Assembly: GCA_034505955.1 (NCBI GenBank)
Contig: JAPDQK010000028.1
Span: 8,660-72,659 of the forward strand
From: Zhuqueibacter pondensis
Lineage (GTDB): Bacteria > Zhuqueibacterota > Zhuqueibacteria > Zhuqueibacterales > Zhuqueibacteraceae
Reading direction: 5' to 3'
Length of the DNA stretch: 64,000 bases
The notes below the pieces were generated by a model that saw only the letters and a program-made list of their open reading frames with translations, was not told the origin of the DNA and made no database searches. Shown here one piece after another: positions 25,434-33,741 of the stretch (positions are counted from its first letter, which is position 1; each line of letters starts with the position of its first letter). Made by a program: the position numbers and the translations under genes.

Positions 25434-26903
25434 CTAATTACCATGAGATTTCTTGAGCAAATGTCGCCGATCCCAAATAACCAACGGCAGCAGGGTCGCG
25501 AGCGTCAAACCCGACAACCCGGGAACTGCCCAGCCCAAGCAGCCGAGCGATTCCATCATATCGATGCCGAAGGCTGAGATGATCGGGCCGACGAGGGCGG
25601 CGTAGCCATACATTGCCGAAAACCGTGCATTCACCATTGGCAATTTTTCCGGTGCCGTGCGATCTCCCATGATTTTGAGACTGAGCGGATAACTGCCGCC
25701 GACGGCTGTTCCGATTGCAGCAAATGTCACGGCCGTCCAGGTCTTGTTGCCCTCGAGAATGAGGCGGGAGGCAAAACCTGCTGCGAGGCTTCCGATCACG
25801 CCCCAAATGGCAACGATGCCGAGCACCATGCGTGCACCGAATTTATCCGCGAACCAACCGCCGAGTGGTTGTCCACAAACCAAGCCGAGTGCCATCACAC
25901 CGACGATGTATAGCGCTTCGCTGCGACTCAAACCGAGACGCTGGCCTTCCACCGGATAAGTGCCGGAGATGGCGGTATCCAGCGCGCCGAATATCACTGC
26001 GCCATACAATGCAATCCACAGCGGGCGCCAATCCATCTGAGTGCGCTGAGTAGACCGTTGTGCGCCAGTCTTTTGCGGAAAAGCAAAGACATTCATACGA
26101 AGGCGTAATGGCGCAATGAGACGGCAAAGAAAATCTCTGCCAATCTTTTGGCTCTCTGCATCCTGGCAGGTGCTGTTCATTTTCGGTGGTGGCGACACAC
26201 GAGCCCATTCGGTACGCGGCAACGGCTCGCCAAATTCTCCACGCAAGCCCTGATAGGCAATGGGCGCAATACCGATTCCAATGACAGCAACCAAACCGAA
26301 ACACCACAAACCCATCCAGTCATACGCGCGATCGCTGGCAAAAACGCCGAGCATAAATCCGACGCCAAGCGCAGAACCGTATGCTGCCATGACGCGACCG
26401 CGAATTTTCTCCGGCACGCCATGCAAGAGCGCGACCTCCGCAGCCACGAAGGTCATGGTGGCAGCGACACCGAGCCAAAAGCGTATGGGAAAGAGCAAGA
26501 CTTCCGTGGTCGCCAGCGCCACCCCGAGTCCCGCAAAGCCCGCAGCCTGACCGATAATGCCGATGGCGTTGATTCGACGTGTGCCATGGCGTTCGACCAA
26601 TCTGCCCACCCACGGGCTGCAAAGCGCAATTGCCAACGCCAGGATCGCGGTGACACTGCCGGTGAAATACTCACTGAAACCGCGATTCTCGAGAATTGCA
26701 GATACCAAAGGCGCGACTGCACCGAAGCTGGTACCCACCAACAGCATGGAGCTGATCAATGCCACGACTGAGGCGGTGGTTAATGTTGCACGAACGGTAT
26801 TGGTGGCAAGGTTGGTTTCATGTTTTTCTGTTTTCACTGTCAGCTCAGGTGTTGTTGTCGTGGAAGAGGTGATCGAAAAACTTTGCTCAACATTGATTCG
26901 CAT
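25434..26903 (-). CDS. Major facilitator superfamily transporter
   Basis: The ATG at 26903 gives 489 residues; a TTG 13 codons upstream is also possible. There are twelve hydrophobic helices in two halves, separated by a long cytoplasmic loop (about residues 220-290). The inter-helix motif A appears in both halves: GRLVERHGTRR near residue 100 and GGWFADKFGARMV near 350. The Thr-rich N-terminal tail (SSTTTTPELTVKT) is cytoplasmic. The substrate is unknown. It has no operon partners. Confidence 0.85.
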   Translation of the reverse strand: MRINVEQSFSITSSTTTTPELTVKTEKHETNLATNTVRATLTTASVVALISSMLLVGTSFGAVAPLVSAILENRGFSEYFTGSVTAILALAIALCSPWVGRLVERHGTRRINAIGIIGQAAGFAGLGVALATTEVLLFPIRFWLGVAATMTFVAAEVALLHGVPEKIRGRVMAAYGSALGVGFMLGVFASDRAYDWMGLWCFGLVAVIGIGIAPIAYQGLRGEFGEPLPRTEWARVSPPPKMNSTCQDAESQKIGRDFLCRLIAPLRLRMNVFAFPQKTGAQRSTQRTQMDWRPLWIALYGAVIFGALDTAISGTYPVEGQRLGLSRSEALYIVGVMALGLVCGQPLGGWFADKFGARMVLGIVAIWGVIGSLAAGFASRLILEGNKTWTAVTFAAIGTAVGGSYPLSLKIMGDRTAPEKLPMVNARFSAMYGYAALVGPIISAFGIDMMESLGCLGWAVPGLSGLTLATLLPLVIWDRRHLLKKSHGN

Positions 26904-27336
26904 GATTCTGTCGTGTTGTCGTGATGCCTGTGATGGATCCAACAGCGCACGAGCACCATCATACGTGACTGCAGGAAGTGTCCGGGTTAATGAACCAAAC
27001 TCAGTTTACTTGGTTACCGCTGAGAATAACGCCTTTGCGGTATTTCCAGGACTCGCCACTTCGGGTATACAATAAAAGCTGGAAGCGCGGTGCCCTCGCT
27101 GACCGGCCAGCATACTCGCCCGGATAAAATGTTTACGCACGAGCTGGCCAACCACTCTTCGATGCGAGATTTTTGATTCCATTAAAGTAACATTTTCATC
27201 AGAAAAAAACAAGGGATCGTCAACATGGCAGAGAGGAATTGTGCAAACTCTACTTGCTTTTCGCCTGCTGCTTTTGTATTTTTGTTGCATCACACTTCAA
27301 CTGATGAAATTTGTCTTCTTTCAAAGATTCGATGGT
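26904..27336. other. Intergenic stretch between the divergent MFS and mce genes
   Basis: About 430 bp with no frame of coding character. Short open frames on both strands lack a ribosome-binding site or recognisable motif. It must hold promoters in both directions, but I cannot point to a clear one. Confidence 0.4.
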
Positions 27337-27738
27337 ATGATCGAAAAAATCGACCACCTTGGCATTGCCGTGCGCAACTTGGACGAAGCCATCGCCCGCT
27401 ACACCGTGCTTTGCGGCAAACCGCCCGATCATCTCGAAGAAGTCACCTCGCAACAAGTCAAAGTCGCCATGTTTGAGATCGGCGAATCCCGCCTCGAATT
27501 GCTCATGGCCACGTCACCCGCCTCGCCGATTGCCAAATTCCTCGACAAGCGCGGGGAGGGCATGCATCACATTTGTTTTAAAGTTCCGAATTTGCAAGAT
27601 GCGCTGGCGCGAATGAGTGCTGGCGGAATGGAAATTATTTCCGAAGTCAGCAGTGAGGGCGCCGGCGGTAGCCGCGTCGCGTTTTTGCATCCCAAGAGTT
27701 TGATGGGAGTGATGGTAGAGCTGGTGGAGAGGGCTTGA
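27337..27738 (+). CDS. mce: Methylmalonyl-CoA epimerase
   Basis: This 133-residue vicinal-oxygen-chelate protein starts at ATG 27337, which gives the canonical MIEKIDHLGIAVRNLDEAI. Metal ligands are His7, the His in GMHHICFKV (about residue 78) and Glu128 in MVELVER. It interconverts the R and S epimers of methylmalonyl-CoA on the propionate/succinate route. No mutase gene is in the window. The enzyme implies propionyl-CoA metabolism and, with the corrinoid genes at 37-41 kb, B12 use. Confidence 0.92.
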   Translation: MIEKIDHLGIAVRNLDEAIARYTVLCGKPPDHLEEVTSQQVKVAMFEIGESRLELLMATSPASPIAKFLDKRGEGMHHICFKVPNLQDALARMSAGGMEIISEVSSEGAGGSRVAFLHPKSLMGVMVELVERA

Positions 27739-27785
27739 TGCTGATCGCTGGTTGCTGATTGTAGTCATTTCATTGTGGAGAACCC

Positions 27786-28049
27786 ATGCGGTTTAAAAAG
27801 AATCCCTATTTGGAAGCGACTCTGCTCGAAGTCGTGGAGAAACAACTAACTCATCGTGATCCACCGGAAGTGAAAGAAACCTATGATAGACTGCTTTCGG
27901 AAGGATTTTCTGATGAAGAGTCTCGGCGCTTAATCGGAGCGGCTTTAGTGAATGAAGTCTATACGATAATGAAAGAGCGGCAACCCTTCAACCATGCCAG
28001 ATATGTTGCCGCATTACACAAACTTCCCAAACTACCGTGGGAAGAGTGA
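27786..28049 (+). CDS. Conserved hypothetical protein (small, acidic, helical)
   Basis: This 87-residue protein, with GTGGAGAACCC before the ATG, is helical. Its pattern LEVVEKQLTHRDPPEVKETYDRL... EESRRLIGAALVNEVYTIMK... FNHARYVAALHKLP is like a widely spread small bacterial protein family without known function. It follows mce by 47 nt in the same direction. I do not recognise a function. Confidence 0.6.
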   Translation: MRFKKNPYLEATLLEVVEKQLTHRDPPEVKETYDRLLSEGFSDEESRRLIGAALVNEVYTIMKERQPFNHARYVAALHKLPKLPWEE

Positions 28050-28082
28050 GGTGTTTGACATTCATGATTTAGCAGGTCAATT

Positions 28083-28292
28083 GTGCCGCATTTTTGTCGA
28101 ATTTGCAGGCGGTGTCGCCCAAACGAAAAATTTTCCGGCAAGGGCCATGCAAGGCATGTTTGCAAGGAATGCCAACGCATGCCCTCGGACAAAAGAAAGC
28201 GCATTGAAGATGATTTTACGATAGTGGCTATGACTTCTTTGCAGTTAATTCTTGCAACTTGCTGCGAATTTGGTCAAGTACACTCGTATTAA
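28083..28292 (+). CDS. Small zinc-ribbon protein, probably 3'-truncated
   Basis: It starts at GTG 28083 and reads CRICRRCRPNEKFSGKGHARH, then VCKECQRMPSDKRKRIED. These are two CxxC knuckles with the NEKFSGKGH signature of a small bacterial zinc-ribbon family of unknown role. After about 28220 the resemblance ends. The last ~22 residues run antisense into the mazF-type gene at 28228-28572, suggesting that the TA pair's arrival cut off the original 3' end. Confidence 0.5.
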   Translation: MPHFCRICRRCRPNEKFSGKGHARHVCKECQRMPSDKRKRIEDDFTIVAMTSLQLILATCCEFGQVHSY

Positions 28293-28572
28293 CCCGTCCA
28301 AATGTTTTAACCACGATGGATTGAGAAAGCGTGTAGATTTTATCAACCCGAACTTGGCCCGGTCGATTCAGTTTGCCTTGATCCAAGTCAGACGATGTGA
28401 TGGTGAAAATGTAATCCGCCATTTTCGGGTTGGAAGTCAGTCCCACAACGACAATGTCGGCAGTCTTGCGATTATACTCATTGTTAGAAATCACAATGAC
28501 TGGCCGTCGCTTGTTTGAGGAAAGGTCGGTGAAAGGAATTGGGATGAGGAGAATGTCACCCTGCTCAGGCAT
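28228..28572 (-). CDS. MazF/PemK-type toxin (second copy)
   Basis: This is a 114-residue protein from ATG 28572, chosen because it overlaps the antitoxin stop by 8 nt and gives MPEQGDILLIPIPFTDLSS. The PemK/MazF core follows: NKRRPVIVISNNEYN, VVVGLTSNP, GKLNRPGQVRVDKIYTL. It is an endoribonuclease by family. It is divergent in sequence from the copy at 1974-2297, so not a recent duplicate. Confidence 0.88.
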   Translation of the reverse strand: MPEQGDILLIPIPFTDLSSNKRRPVIVISNNEYNRKTADIVVVGLTSNPKMADYIFTITSSDLDQGKLNRPGQVRVDKIYTLSQSIVVKTFGRVNTSVLDQIRSKLQELTAKKS

Positions 28573-28777
28573 TGTTCCAGTCCTCGTCATCGTAAGGGTT
28601 ATCCCAAAAATCGAGACTGCTCTGCGAAGCCAAAACTAAATCGTCAAAGGTATCAGCAGGGTCTTCAATGACAAAGACAGTGATGCGCTTGCCTGGAGGA
28701 AAGGGAACTTGCAATTCAATATGCCCTTTTTCCTTCACTTCCAAATCGTATTTCAACGCAGTTTGAATCATCGGCAT
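28565..28777 (-). CDS. Antitoxin partner of the second MazF
   Basis: The 70-residue protein from ATG 28777 (AGGA upstream) has an N-terminal beta-rich part (ALKYDLEVKEKGHIELQVPF, PPGKRITVFVIE) and an acidic, aromatic C-terminal tail (LDFWDNPYDDEDWNNA) of the kind that binds MazF. Its stop lies inside the toxin start region. The family is not a standard MazE/AbrB; role is assigned from position and tail. Confidence 0.72.
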   Translation of the reverse strand: MPMIQTALKYDLEVKEKGHIELQVPFPPGKRITVFVIEDPADTFDDLVLASQSSLDFWDNPYDDEDWNNA

Positions 28778-28882
28778 AATTCCTATCTCACTAAGAGTTG
28801 TAGTAAGTGGTGCAACAGTCAATCACCATGTAAAACAATATAATTATTTTTCCTCTCGAACGCAACATCTCTTTACCTCGCC

Positions 28883-30514
28883 ATGCCCCCAACCCCCTTC
28901 TCCACCCTCGCCGCCCTCTGCCAGCAGCTCGAAGGCACCACCAAAAAATTAGAAAAGAGTGCATTGATCAGTGGTTTTCTGCAAAAATTGCAACCGGAGG
29001 AAATCGCGCCGGCGGTGTTGTTGCTGTTGGGCAAAATCTTTTCGGCGACCGATTCCCGCACCTTGGAGGTGAGCTGGCGCACACTGCAAAAGGTCGAAGA
29101 GCAAATTACGAAAAGCCCAAAAGTGCCGCTGTCGATTCTCGAAGTCCATCAGCATTTTGCCGAGATCGCCGGCACCTCCGGCAAAGGCTCGCGCCAGCGC
29201 AAAGAAGAATTGCTGACGGATTTGCTTTCCCGCGTTTCGCCCATCGAGAAAAAATATCTGGTGAAAATGATCTTCGGTGAGATGCAGCACGGTGTTGCCG
29301 AGGGGGTGATGCAACAAGGCATCGCCGAAGCGACTGGCTCTGAGCTCGCGTTGGTGCACCGCGCCGCGTTGTTGCTCGGTGATATTGCCGAAGTGGCGCG
29401 CTTGGGATTAACTAAAGGCAAAAAGGCTTTCGAAACAATCGCGCTCCAGCTCATGCGCCCGATTCAACCGATGCTGGCAGAATTGGCGGAGGATTTTGAT
29501 GAAGTTTTTAAAGAACATGGCAACCAAACGGCGCTGGAATACAAATTTGATGGCGCCCGGGTGCAAATTCATTGCTCGCGCAAGCAGAAAACAACAGAAG
29601 TAAAAATCTTCAGCCGTCATCTCAGCGAAGTGACGTCGAGCCTGCCGGAGTTGGTCGAGTGGGTGCAAACAAAAATCAAGGCCGACTCGTTCATCGTCGA
29701 AGGCGAAGTCGTTGCCGTCAATGCCGAGGGCAAACCGTTGCCCTTTCAAGAACTGATGCGGCGCTTCCGGCGTGTACATCATATTGAAGAAACGCGCAGA
29801 GAAGTACCGGTGCGTTTGTATCTCTTCGATTTGTTGTATCTCAATGGCCAATCGTTCATCGACCAGCCCTATCGTGCGCGTTGGCAGAAACTGACGGAAA
29901 TTTGTGACAAGAGCCTTCTTGCCGATCGCCTCGTCACGCGCGACATGAAGGCCGCCGAGCAATTTCTCCAACAAGCGATGCAGGCTGGCCACGAAGGTTT
30001 GATGGCGAAAGATTTGCTGAGCACATATCAGCCTGGTTCGCGTGGCAAGAAGTGGTTCAAGATCAAACCGGCCGAGACCCTCGACGTGGTGATCGTTGCC
30101 GCGGATTGGGGCTATGGCCGGCGCACCGGTTGGCTTTCCAATTATCATCTCGCCGTGCGCGACAGCGAGACCGGCGAGTTTCTCGTGATCGGGAAAACCT
30201 TCAAAGGCCTCACCGATGAGGAGTTCAAATGGATGACGGCAGAGTTGCAAAAACTAAAAACTTCCGAAACCAATTACACCGTGCAGGTCCGGCCACAGAT
30301 CGTGGTGGAAGTTGCCTACAATGAGATTCAACGCAGCCCGCAATACCCATCCCAATTCGCGCTGCGTTTTGCCCGCATCAAACGCATTCGCACCGACAAA
30401 ACGCCAGAGCAAGCCGATACCATCGAACGGCTGCAGCAACTTTATGAACAGCAGTTTGAGAGGAAAGGCGAGGTCACTCGCGCACGTCAGAAGGATCGGG
30501 AAGCCTATCAGTAA
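28883..30514 (+). CDS. ATP-dependent DNA ligase (archaeal/LIG1 type)
   Basis: The 543-residue protein has three domains. The DNA-binding N-domain covers about 1-180. The adenylation domain has the nucleophile Lys221 in EYKFDGARVQIH, motif III LYLFDLLYLNG, motif IV EGLMAKD and motif V KKWFKIKP. The OB domain follows. It seals nicks using ATP. Most bacteria rely on NAD-dependent LigA; ATP ligases of this size in bacteria act in repair or were acquired from archaea. There is no Ku or polymerase domain nearby, so an NHEJ role is not supported. A single-gene transcript is likely. Confidence 0.93.
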   Translation: MPPTPFSTLAALCQQLEGTTKKLEKSALISGFLQKLQPEEIAPAVLLLLGKIFSATDSRTLEVSWRTLQKVEEQITKSPKVPLSILEVHQHFAEIAGTSGKGSRQRKEELLTDLLSRVSPIEKKYLVKMIFGEMQHGVAEGVMQQGIAEATGSELALVHRAALLLGDIAEVARLGLTKGKKAFETIALQLMRPIQPMLAELAEDFDEVFKEHGNQTALEYKFDGARVQIHCSRKQKTTEVKIFSRHLSEVTSSLPELVEWVQTKIKADSFIVEGEVVAVNAEGKPLPFQELMRRFRRVHHIEETRREVPVRLYLFDLLYLNGQSFIDQPYRARWQKLTEICDKSLLADRLVTRDMKAAEQFLQQAMQAGHEGLMAKDLLSTYQPGSRGKKWFKIKPAETLDVVIVAADWGYGRRTGWLSNYHLAVRDSETGEFLVIGKTFKGLTDEEFKWMTAELQKLKTSETNYTVQVRPQIVVEVAYNEIQRSPQYPSQFALRFARIKRIRTDKTPEQADTIERLQQLYEQQFERKGEVTRARQKDREAYQ

Positions 30515-30684
30515 CTATTCCCCCTACCACTTGCGCGGGGGATGAAATGAACGATAACAAATTGTTTTGAAATTCAAAATTTTGTAGTAAATTAAAAAGG
30601 GTGTGGAGATTGTTCCTCGGTTCCGCTGCGTCACCCGATCTTGGAATTAATACTCGGGCAAACGGAATTTGAGTGGAGGAGAAT

Positions 30685-31767
30685 ATGTCACGGTTCATGG
30701 ATCCAACCACAGATTTCGGTTTCAAGAAGCTGTTTGGCGAGGAAGCCAACAAAGACCTCACGATAAGTTTTCTCAACGATTTGCTGGAGCTGGATCCGCC
30801 ATTGGTCGATCTCAGCTTTGCCAATCTCGAGCAACTGCCGGAAGCGCCGGCGCAGCGCATCGGCATTTATGACCTCTTGTGTCGCGATGCTTTGGGCAAG
30901 GAGTATCTTGTCGAGATGCAAAAGAGCCGTATTGCCTATATTCAAGATCGCATGGTTTACTACTCCACCTTTCCAATTGCACGACAAGCGAAAAAGGGCG
31001 GCAAGCATGTTTATCCCGAGTACGAACCGTCTCCCGAAGGATGGCGGATTCGTGAGGTATCGAGTGTGGCGTATGGCAAAACCTCGGCGGTGCCGGTGAC
31101 CGCCGAGTGGAATTACGATCTCAAAGGGGTTTATTGCATCGCCATTTTGGGTTATATCTTGAATGGCAGCACGGCAGCAGTAAATTACAACAGCATTCGA
31201 AACGACCGGCCGCCGCATGCGCCTTTTTATGAGAAGCTCAAATTCGTCACCGTTGAATTGCCGTTGTTCGATCCTCGCAAACCGGAATACAGTCTTGATC
31301 GCCATCTCAACCGGTGGCTTTATTTTTTGATCTATGCGCCGGTTCTCGATCGCGTTCCTGAAATATTCAAAGGTGACAAAATCATCCAGAAGGCCTTCTG
31401 GATCGCTGAATTGGTGAATCTCACCATGGAAGAGCGAGAGCTCTATGAGTTGAGCCTCAAACGCCAGCGCGATGCCTATGCGATGCTGGAGACTGCCAAA
31501 ATGGAAGGAATGGCTGAAGGAAAAGCCGAGGGCAGAGCTGAGGGAAAAGCCGAGGGAAGAGTCGAAGGGCGAATCGAAGGTCAAATTGAAGCTCTGCTGT
31601 TGCTTTTCTCTCAAAAGCTCGGGCCGATGCCGGCGGAGATCGAAGCTGCCATTCGCGGTCTAAGAGATCTCGAACACATTCAAAGAATTTTGTCACATTT
31701 CCTGCAAATCAACGATTGGGAGGCGTTACGAAAACTTCTTTTTGCCTCGCAAAATAAAACGTCTTAA
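30685..31767 (+). CDS. Rpn-family recombination-promoting nuclease / PD-(D/E)XK protein
   Basis: The 360-residue protein starts at ATG 30685 with GGAGGAGAAT before it. N-terminal MDPTTDFGFKKLFGEE and NDLL are the family hallmark. The PD-(D/E)xK-like core IYDLLCRDALGKEYLVEMQ gives D...ExQ. The C-terminal region has a short tandem repeat of (E-G-x-A) units, EGMAEGKAEGRAEGKAEGR, frequent in this family and prone to length change. By family it is a Mg-dependent DNA endonuclease that promotes recA-independent recombination. Likely mobile or accessory. Confidence 0.9.
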   Translation: MSRFMDPTTDFGFKKLFGEEANKDLTISFLNDLLELDPPLVDLSFANLEQLPEAPAQRIGIYDLLCRDALGKEYLVEMQKSRIAYIQDRMVYYSTFPIARQAKKGGKHVYPEYEPSPEGWRIREVSSVAYGKTSAVPVTAEWNYDLKGVYCIAILGYILNGSTAAVNYNSIRNDRPPHAPFYEKLKFVTVELPLFDPRKPEYSLDRHLNRWLYFLIYAPVLDRVPEIFKGDKIIQKAFWIAELVNLTMEERELYELSLKRQRDAYAMLETAKMEGMAEGKAEGRAEGKAEGRVEGRIEGQIEALLLLFSQKLGPMPAEIEAAIRGLRDLEHIQRILSHFLQINDWEALRKLLFASQNKTS

Positions 31768-31779
31768 TCGTGTCGCTGT

Positions 31780-33702
31780 ATGAGTCTTTCCCCCATTCTC
31801 CAGGACAAACTCGACAACCTGCCTGCCAAGCCCGGCGTTTATCAGTTCAAAGACAAAACCGGCAGGATCATTTACGTCGGCAAGGCCAAGGTGCTGCGCA
31901 ATCGGGTGCGGTCGTATTTTCAGGAGGCGCGACCAATGGATCCGAAAACTTTTCGGCTCGTGTCGCGCACGGCAGACCTCGAAGTGATTGTCACCGATTC
32001 GGAGATGGAGGCGCTCATCCTCGAGATGAATCTCATCAAGGAATACAAGCCGCGCTACAACGTCAATCTCAAAGACGACAAGAGTTTTCCCTACATCCGC
32101 GTGACCAACGAGCTGTTTCCGCGCATTTTCCCAACCCGTCGCATCGTCAAAGACGGTTCGCACTATTTTGGGCCGTACACCGATGTTGGCCAAATGAAAG
32201 CGTTGCTCAAAACCGTGAAACGCATTTTCCCGATTCGGAGCTGCAACTATCATTTCACGCCGGAAATCATTGCGCGCAAAAGATACAGGCTCTGTCTCGA
32301 TTATTACATCAAAAAATGCGACGGGCCGTGCGAGGGGCTCGTTTCACCCGAGGAATATGCCAGGGTGGTGCAGCAGGTGGTGAACTTCATCAATGGCCGG
32401 GATCGCCTCGTCATCAATGAGCTGAAAGAGAAGATGCAAACACTCGCAGAAAAACAACTCTATGAGCAGGCAGCCAAGTTGCGCGACCGCATTCGCTTCA
32501 TCGAGGAGTTTCAATACAAGCAGAAGGTGGTGACGGATGATTTGACCGATCGCGATATTGTGGCGGTGGCGATGGAGGATGAGGACGCGGCCGGCGCGGT
32601 GTTCAAAGTGCGGGATGGCAAAATCATCGGCCGGCAGCATTATTATCTCAATGGCGTGTTTGGCGAGAAATATGAAAATGTGGTCGCCGCATTTGCCAAG
32701 CAGTTTTATCTCAAAGCCGATTTTATTCCGGAAGAGATTCATTTGCCGGCGGAAATTCCGGAGATTGAAGAAATCCAAAGTTGGCTGGAAAATCGCCGGG
32801 GCGGCCCGGTTAAGCTGCTGACACCGAAGCTGGGTGAGAAGGCCAAGCTGGTGGAGATGTGCGCGAAAAATGCGCGATTACTCCTGCAGGAGTTGCAATT
32901 GCAGAAGATGCAAGCCAAATTGAAAGTTCCCCACAGTGTGGTCGCGCTGCAGCGTGATTTGCGCCTGGGAAAACCGCCGCGGCGGATCGAGTGCTTCGAT
33001 ATTTCCAATATTCAGGGAACCGATCCGGTCGCCGCAATGGTTACATTCGAAGACGGCCGTCCGAAGAAATCCGATTACCGCAAATTCAAAATACGCTCCA
33101 AGCAAACGCCGGATGATTTCGCGATGATGGCCGAGGCAGTGGAACGCCGCTACTCCGGCACGCTCTCTCAAAAGATGCAGTTGCCCGATCTCATACTCGT
33201 GGATGGTGGCAAGGGCCAACTCAATACCGCATTGAGCGTTTTACAAAAATTGAATCTGTCAATTCCCATTGCAGCGCTGGCCAAACGTTTGGATGAGGTT
33301 TTTGTTCCCGGATCGATAGAACCGCAGAATATTCCGAAAACTTCCTCGGGATTGAAATTGTTGCAACAATTACGGGATGAGGCGCATCGCTTCGGCTTGA
33401 CGTTTCATCGCACGTTACGCACGAAACGCACCACCGTTTCCGAGCTGGACAGCATTCCCGGAATTGGCCCGGCCAAGCGCAATGCTTTGATCAAATTTTT
33501 TGGCTCGGTGGAGAGCGTGCGCAACGCCTCGGTGGATGAGCTGATTCTCGTGCGGGGAATTACGGAAAATTTGGCACAAAAGATCTGGGAGCACTTTCAC
33601 ACGGTGAAAGACGAAGCGGCGGCGAAGGAGATGGCGAGGCAGCAGCGAATTGAGCAAGCATGGAACACGGATCCGACGGATGGGACGGATTCTCACGGAT
33701 GA
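31780..33702 (+). CDS. uvrC: UvrABC system protein C
   Basis: The 640-residue protein makes both incisions of nucleotide excision repair. The GIY-YIG domain is at residues ~15-95 (PGVYQFKDKTGRIIYVGKAK), a UvrB-binding UVR segment at ~205-240, the RNase-H-like C-terminal nuclease (RIECFDISNIQGTDPVAAMV; DLILVDGGKGQLN) at ~380-540, and a helix-hairpin-helix tail (IPGIGPAKRNALIKFFGS) at ~560-620. The last dozen residues (NTDPTDGTDSHG) are encoded by the end of a dispersed CACGGAT repeat, not by family sequence. Confidence 0.97.
   Translation: MSLSPILQDKLDNLPAKPGVYQFKDKTGRIIYVGKAKVLRNRVRSYFQEARPMDPKTFRLVSRTADLEVIVTDSEMEALILEMNLIKEYKPRYNVNLKDDKSFPYIRVTNELFPRIFPTRRIVKDGSHYFGPYTDVGQMKALLKTVKRIFPIRSCNYHFTPEIIARKRYRLCLDYYIKKCDGPCEGLVSPEEYARVVQQVVNFINGRDRLVINELKEKMQTLAEKQLYEQAAKLRDRIRFIEEFQYKQKVVTDDLTDRDIVAVAMEDEDAAGAVFKVRDGKIIGRQHYYLNGVFGEKYENVVAAFAKQFYLKADFIPEEIHLPAEIPEIEEIQSWLENRRGGPVKLLTPKLGEKAKLVEMCAKNARLLLQELQLQKMQAKLKVPHSVVALQRDLRLGKPPRRIECFDISNIQGTDPVAAMVTFEDGRPKKSDYRKFKIRSKQTPDDFAMMAEAVERRYSGTLSQKMQLPDLILVDGGKGQLNTALSVLQKLNLSIPIAALAKRLDEVFVPGSIEPQNIPKTSSGLKLLQQLRDEAHRFGLTFHRTLRTKRTTVSELDSIPGIGPAKRNALIKFFGSVESVRNASVDELILVRGITENLAQKIWEHFHTVKDEAAAKEMARQQRIEQAWNTDPTDGTDSHG
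33663..33702. repeat. CACGGAT repeat end within the 3' end of uvrC
   Basis: This stretch carries four GGAT-type units (ACACGGAT, GACGGAT, GACGGATT, CACGGAT) matching the right end (in reverse) of the element at 40349-40479. It provides the last ~12 codons and stop of uvrC. Confidence 0.55.
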
Positions 33703-33741
33703 GATACTTGATCAGAGCTCCGATCAAAAGCAATAAGACTT

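Noticed and set aside
27006..27293. 95-codon minus-strand frame between the MFS and mce genes
   Set aside because: No ribosome-binding site, no recognisable motif and low-complexity basic composition; treated as chance.
30527..30544. CCCCC/GGGGG hairpin after the DNA ligase
   Set aside because: A 5-bp stem with a large loop and no U tract; not convincing as a terminator.
31500..31600. Tandem GAGGGAAAAGCC-type repeats as a possible CRISPR or VNTR
   Set aside because: They encode the (EGxA) coiled repeat normal for Rpn-family proteins; there are no spacers.
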